Assembly (NCBI RefSeq): GCF_900114675.1
Contig: NZ_FOZM01000003.1
Coordinates: 1-64,000, forward strand
Direction: 5' to 3'
Origin: Yoonia litorea
Lineage (GTDB): Bacteria > Pseudomonadota > Alphaproteobacteria > Rhodobacterales > Rhodobacteraceae
DNA: 64,000 nucleotides
Shown one piece after another: positions 61,289 to 64,000 of this stretch. Position 1 is the stretch's first letter. Each line of letters begins with the position of its first letter. The translations under genes were made by a program, and so were the position numbers. The notes beneath the pieces are model-generated. The model was given only the letters and a program-made list of their open reading frames with translations, was not told the DNA's origin and searched no databases.

Positions 61289-62515
61289 GTGAAATTGTCA
61301 ACAAAACTGATGGCGGCAACCGCCATCGTCAGCGCCTCTGCGGCATCCGCAGTCGAGCTTGAAGTCACCCACTGGTGGACATCCGGCGGTGAAGCTGCCG
61401 CTGTTGCGAAGTTCGCAGAAGCATGGAACGCCACAGGCAACACATGGGTCGATGGTGCAATTGCCGGTTCCGGCGGCACAGCCCGCCCGATCATTATTTC
61501 GCGTATTCTCGGCGGCGACCCGATGGCGGCAACCCAGCTGAACCACGGTCGTCAAGCTGAAGAACTGATCGAAGCAGGCCTGATGCTCGACCTCACCGAC
61601 GTTGCCGAAGCAGGCAACTGGCGCGAGATCGTCAATCCGCCTTCGCTGTTGGACAGCTGCACGCTTGATGGCCGCATCTACTGCGTGCCTGTCAACATCC
61701 ACTCTGCCCAGTGGCTGTGGCTCAGCCATGACGCCTATGAGGCCGCAGGTCTTGATGTGCCAACCGACTGGAACGAGTTTGTAGCTTCTGCGCCTGCACT
61801 CGAAGCTGCGGGCACAATCCCGCTCGCTATGGGTCAGCAGGGCTGGCAGCAGAACCTTGCCTTTGGTGCGATCACCATTGCCGTCGCGGGTCTTGATGAC
61901 TGGCGCGAAGTGACAGTGAACAAGAACGCTGATGTGGCCCGCGGCGAAAGCTATGCAGCTGTTTTCCAGGCGGCTGCCGATGCGCGTGAACTCGCGCGTA
62001 ACAGTAACGTCCAAGACTGGAACCAGGCCACAAACCTCGTAATCACAGGTCAGGCTGGCGCGCAGCTAATGGGTGACTGGGCGCAAGGCGAATTCTCTGT
62101 TGCCGGTGCGGTTGAAGGTCAGGATTACTCCTGTCTGCCAGGTCTGGGTCTGAACGAGATCCTCGATACAGGCGGTGACGCGTTCTACTTCCCCGTGAAT
62201 GACGATCCAGAGATCACGGCTGCGCAGAAAGAATTGGCTGCACTGCTGATTTCTCCTGAAGTTCAGGTCTCCTTCAACCTTGCAAAAGGTTCGCTGCCAG
62301 TACGTGGCGACATTGATATGTCGACCGCAAACGGCTGCATGCAGAAGGGTCTGGGCATTCTGGCCGATGGTGGCATCCTGCCTTCCGGCGACCAGTCGCT
62401 CTCCGCTGACACTCAGACACAGATCGAGGACCTGATGGCCCAGTTCTGGTCCAGCGATATGCCAGCTGACGAAGCACAGGCGAAGTACGCCGACATCATC
62501 GCAAGCGCTGACTAA
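61289..62515 (+). CDS. CUT1 sugar ABC transporter, periplasmic binding protein
   Basis: A family 1 solute-binding protein of 408 residues. The start is GTG at 61289, with AGGGAGGA before it. The signal peptide is residues 1-21 (cut near SAASA/V). The mature start VELEVTHWWTSGGEAAAVAK and NHGRQAEELI resemble glucose/mannose-type binding proteins such as GtsA more than AglE as I recall them. Four cysteines may form disulfides (CTLDGRIYC and others). The neighbouring gluconokinase also points to a hexose. Confidence 0.85.
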   Translation: MKLSTKLMAATAIVSASAASAVELEVTHWWTSGGEAAAVAKFAEAWNATGNTWVDGAIAGSGGTARPIIISRILGGDPMAATQLNHGRQAEELIEAGLMLDLTDVAEAGNWREIVNPPSLLDSCTLDGRIYCVPVNIHSAQWLWLSHDAYEAAGLDVPTDWNEFVASAPALEAAGTIPLAMGQQGWQQNLAFGAITIAVAGLDDWREVTVNKNADVARGESYAAVFQAAADARELARNSNVQDWNQATNLVITGQAGAQLMGDWAQGEFSVAGAVEGQDYSCLPGLGLNEILDTGGDAFYFPVNDDPEITAAQKELAALLISPEVQVSFNLAKGSLPVRGDIDMSTANGCMQKGLGILADGGILPSGDQSLSADTQTQIEDLMAQFWSSDMPADEAQAKYADIIASAD

Positions 62516-62622
62516 GCTTACCTCCCAGATGGTCCGTCACGCGTCACGCGTGGCGGGCCGTTTGGAACTTTGACGACAAATCCGGCGCCAGACCGGATCA
62601 ATAGCCAAAAGAGGGGACCGCC

Positions 62623-63552
62623 ATGTCAGTGGTCGACGATCCGGCAACCGCAAGTGTTGCCAGCGGCGCCAAGCGCCCGTCACGTTTATTCAAGAACCTG
62701 TCCGCAAAGATCGCCTCGATCCCGATGATCCTAACGGCGCTCTGCGTCTTCGTTGGCGGCACCACTTGGACAGTCGTTTATTCATTCACCAACTCACGGA
62801 TGCTCCCGCGCGAGAATTTTGTGGGTCTCGACCAGTATGAGCGTCTTTGGGGCACCGACCGCTGGATCATCTCGATCAAGAACCTTGCCGTTTATGGCGT
62901 CTGCTCGATGATCCTCACGTTGCTGATCGGATTTACACTCGCGGCCTGTCTGGATCGTAAAATCCGGTTTGAGAGCGCCTTTCGTACTATTTTCCTTTAT
63001 CCCTTCGCGCTGTCCTTTGTTGTGACGGGCCTAGCGTGGCAATGGATTCTGAACCCTGATTTCGGCATCCAGAACGTTGTCCGCAGCTGGGGCTGGGAAA
63101 GCTTTGCCTTCGACCCGCTCAATAACCCCGATATCGTCATGTTCGGCCTGCTGATCGCGGGCATCTGGCAGGGCAGCGGACTGATCATGTGCATCATGCT
63201 CGCCGGTCTGCGCGGCATCGACGACGACATCTGGAAGGCCGCGAAAGTTGACGGCATCGGCACGATCAAGACCTACATCGTGGTGATCATTCCGATGATG
63301 CGCCCTGTCTTCATCACCTCACTGGTGCTGATCGCCTCGGGCATCATCAAGCTTTACGACCTTGTCGTCGCCCAGACCGGTGGTGGTCCGGGCCTGAGTT
63401 CCGAAGTCCCCGCCAAATACGTGATCGAATACATGTTCCGCGCCCAGAACCTCGGTCAGGGCTTTGCGGCCTCGACGATGATGCTCTGCTCGGTCGTGGT
63501 GATCCTTATCCCTTGGGCCTACCTTGAATTCGGAGGCAAGAAACGTGGCTAA
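62623..63552 (+). CDS. CUT1 sugar ABC transporter, permease 1
   Basis: A MalF-type permease of 309 residues with about six membrane helices and a cytoplasmic tail of about 30 residues first. LYPFALSFVVTGLAWQWIL and the EAA loop DDIWKAAKVDGIGTIKTY are seen. GGGPGLSSEVPAKY near the end is typical of this class. AGAGGGGA precedes the ATG. Its end overlaps the next permease start by eight bases. Confidence 0.87.
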   Translation: MSVVDDPATASVASGAKRPSRLFKNLSAKIASIPMILTALCVFVGGTTWTVVYSFTNSRMLPRENFVGLDQYERLWGTDRWIISIKNLAVYGVCSMILTLLIGFTLAACLDRKIRFESAFRTIFLYPFALSFVVTGLAWQWILNPDFGIQNVVRSWGWESFAFDPLNNPDIVMFGLLIAGIWQGSGLIMCIMLAGLRGIDDDIWKAAKVDGIGTIKTYIVVIIPMMRPVFITSLVLIASGIIKLYDLVVAQTGGGPGLSSEVPAKYVIEYMFRAQNLGQGFAASTMMLCSVVVILIPWAYLEFGGKKRG

Positions 63553-64000
63553 CGTAGATCAACTCGGCGCCGCAGTCGCCGCCAACACAGTCATCGGCCC
63601 ACGTGGGCCAAAACCCAGAAAGCGGTTCAGCCGCAACAACATCTTCCTTTACGGCACGTTGATTGTCGTCGGCATGTACTACCTGCTGCCGCTTTACGTG
63701 ATGATCATCACCTCGCTCAAGGGGATGCCCGAAATCCGTCTCGGCAACGTCTTTGGGCCACCTTTGGAAGTCACCTTCGAGCCGTGGGTCAAGGCATGGG
63801 CCGAAGCCTGCACGGGTCTTGATTGCACAGGTTTGTCGAAAGGCTTCTGGAACTCGGTGCAAATCCTGATCCCGTCGGTGGTGCTCTCGATTGCGGTGGC
63901 GTCCGTGAACGGCTACGCGCTGAGCCTGTGGAAGTTCAAAGGATCAGAGGTGTTTTTCACCATCCTGATCATCGGGGCCTTCATCCCCTATCAGACGATG
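63545..64000 (+). CDS. CUT1 sugar ABC transporter, permease 2 (partial)
   Basis: The second permease, MalG type, cut by the window edge after 152 codons. It starts with GTG (MANVDQLGAAV), shares eight bases with permease 1, and has a first membrane helix near residues 36-56 (FLYGTLIVVGMYYLLPLYV) and the start of the channel part. The ATPase gene is expected just beyond the edge. Its EAA loop is outside the window. Confidence 0.87.
   Translation, partial: MANVDQLGAAVAANTVIGPRGPKPRKRFSRNNIFLYGTLIVVGMYYLLPLYVMIITSLKGMPEIRLGNVFGPPLEVTFEPWVKAWAEACTGLDCTGLSKGFWNSVQILIPSVVLSIAVASVNGYALSLWKFKGSEVFFTILIIGAFIPYQTM

Overview
The window reads as a stretch of chromosome from a marine-type alphaproteobacterium of the Rhodobacteraceae (Roseobacter/Rhodobacter group). 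This rests on gene families and layout, since I had no database to search. The pointers are a sorbitol/mannitol (smo) operon of Rhodobacter type, an OmpR-type regulator very close to CenR, a serC-serA pair preceded by a serC-leader-like RNA, an oxidoreductase-SelD fusion beside mnmH, and an rpmH-rnpA-yidD block. Genes are tightly packed, with many 1-4 nt overlaps and no gene-free stretch over about 300 bases. I see no insertion sequence, prophage, integrase or CRISPR array. The window is mostly core and metabolic genome.

Layout. 1-7768: the end of tuf, then a LacI-family regulator flanked by two near-identical palindromes, then smoEFGK-smoS-mtlK for polyol uptake and oxidation to ketoses. 7808-12232 (minus): a six-gene operon joining a LolD/MacB-type ATPase and a short FtsX-type permease to a ZnuA-like binding protein and two secreted proteins that resemble nickel-uptake accessory proteins. 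This is my main candidate for an undescribed system. 12321-16950 (minus): a GH13-like glycosidase and glgB. 17086-17162: tRNA-Arg(ACG). 17238-20796 (minus): an orphan histidine kinase, then a flavoprotein disulfide reductase with a TVP38/TMEM64 membrane protein. 21088-21841: rpmH-rnpA-yidD.

21909-34467 is a mosaic of short units: DUF924, a LysR regulator, a DUF3833 lipoprotein, ttcA, a PstS-like/OmpA-like protein, lolA, a lytic-transglycosylase lipoprotein, an AEC exporter, hspQ, a FAH-family hydrolase, yaaA, aspartate dehydrogenase, a Dabb protein, a thiolase and a VOC protein. 34522-39133 is an Att-like operon: ATPase, fused double-FtsX permease, secreted AttH/CrtC-like protein, PNPOx-like protein. 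39158-42293 holds the SelD fusion convergent with mnmH, together enough for tRNA 2-selenouridine. 42337-47062 holds a PPP-family phosphatase and the serine pathway serA-serC with divergent serB.

47101-54500 holds a Cys/Met PLP enzyme, a rhodanese, cenR, GTP cyclohydrolase II, a YkuD-fold protein, rppH, a secreted hypothetical protein and rnr. 54554-58558 (minus) is a lipoprotein and a dapD-to-dapE cluster with three conserved small genes between. 58729-64000 holds a LOG-family protein, gluconokinase, a LacI-family repressor and a divergent CUT1 sugar ABC transporter cut by the window edge. The two sugar loci at either end share one design: a LacI-family repressor, a palindromic operator at a promoter, a binding protein, then permeases.
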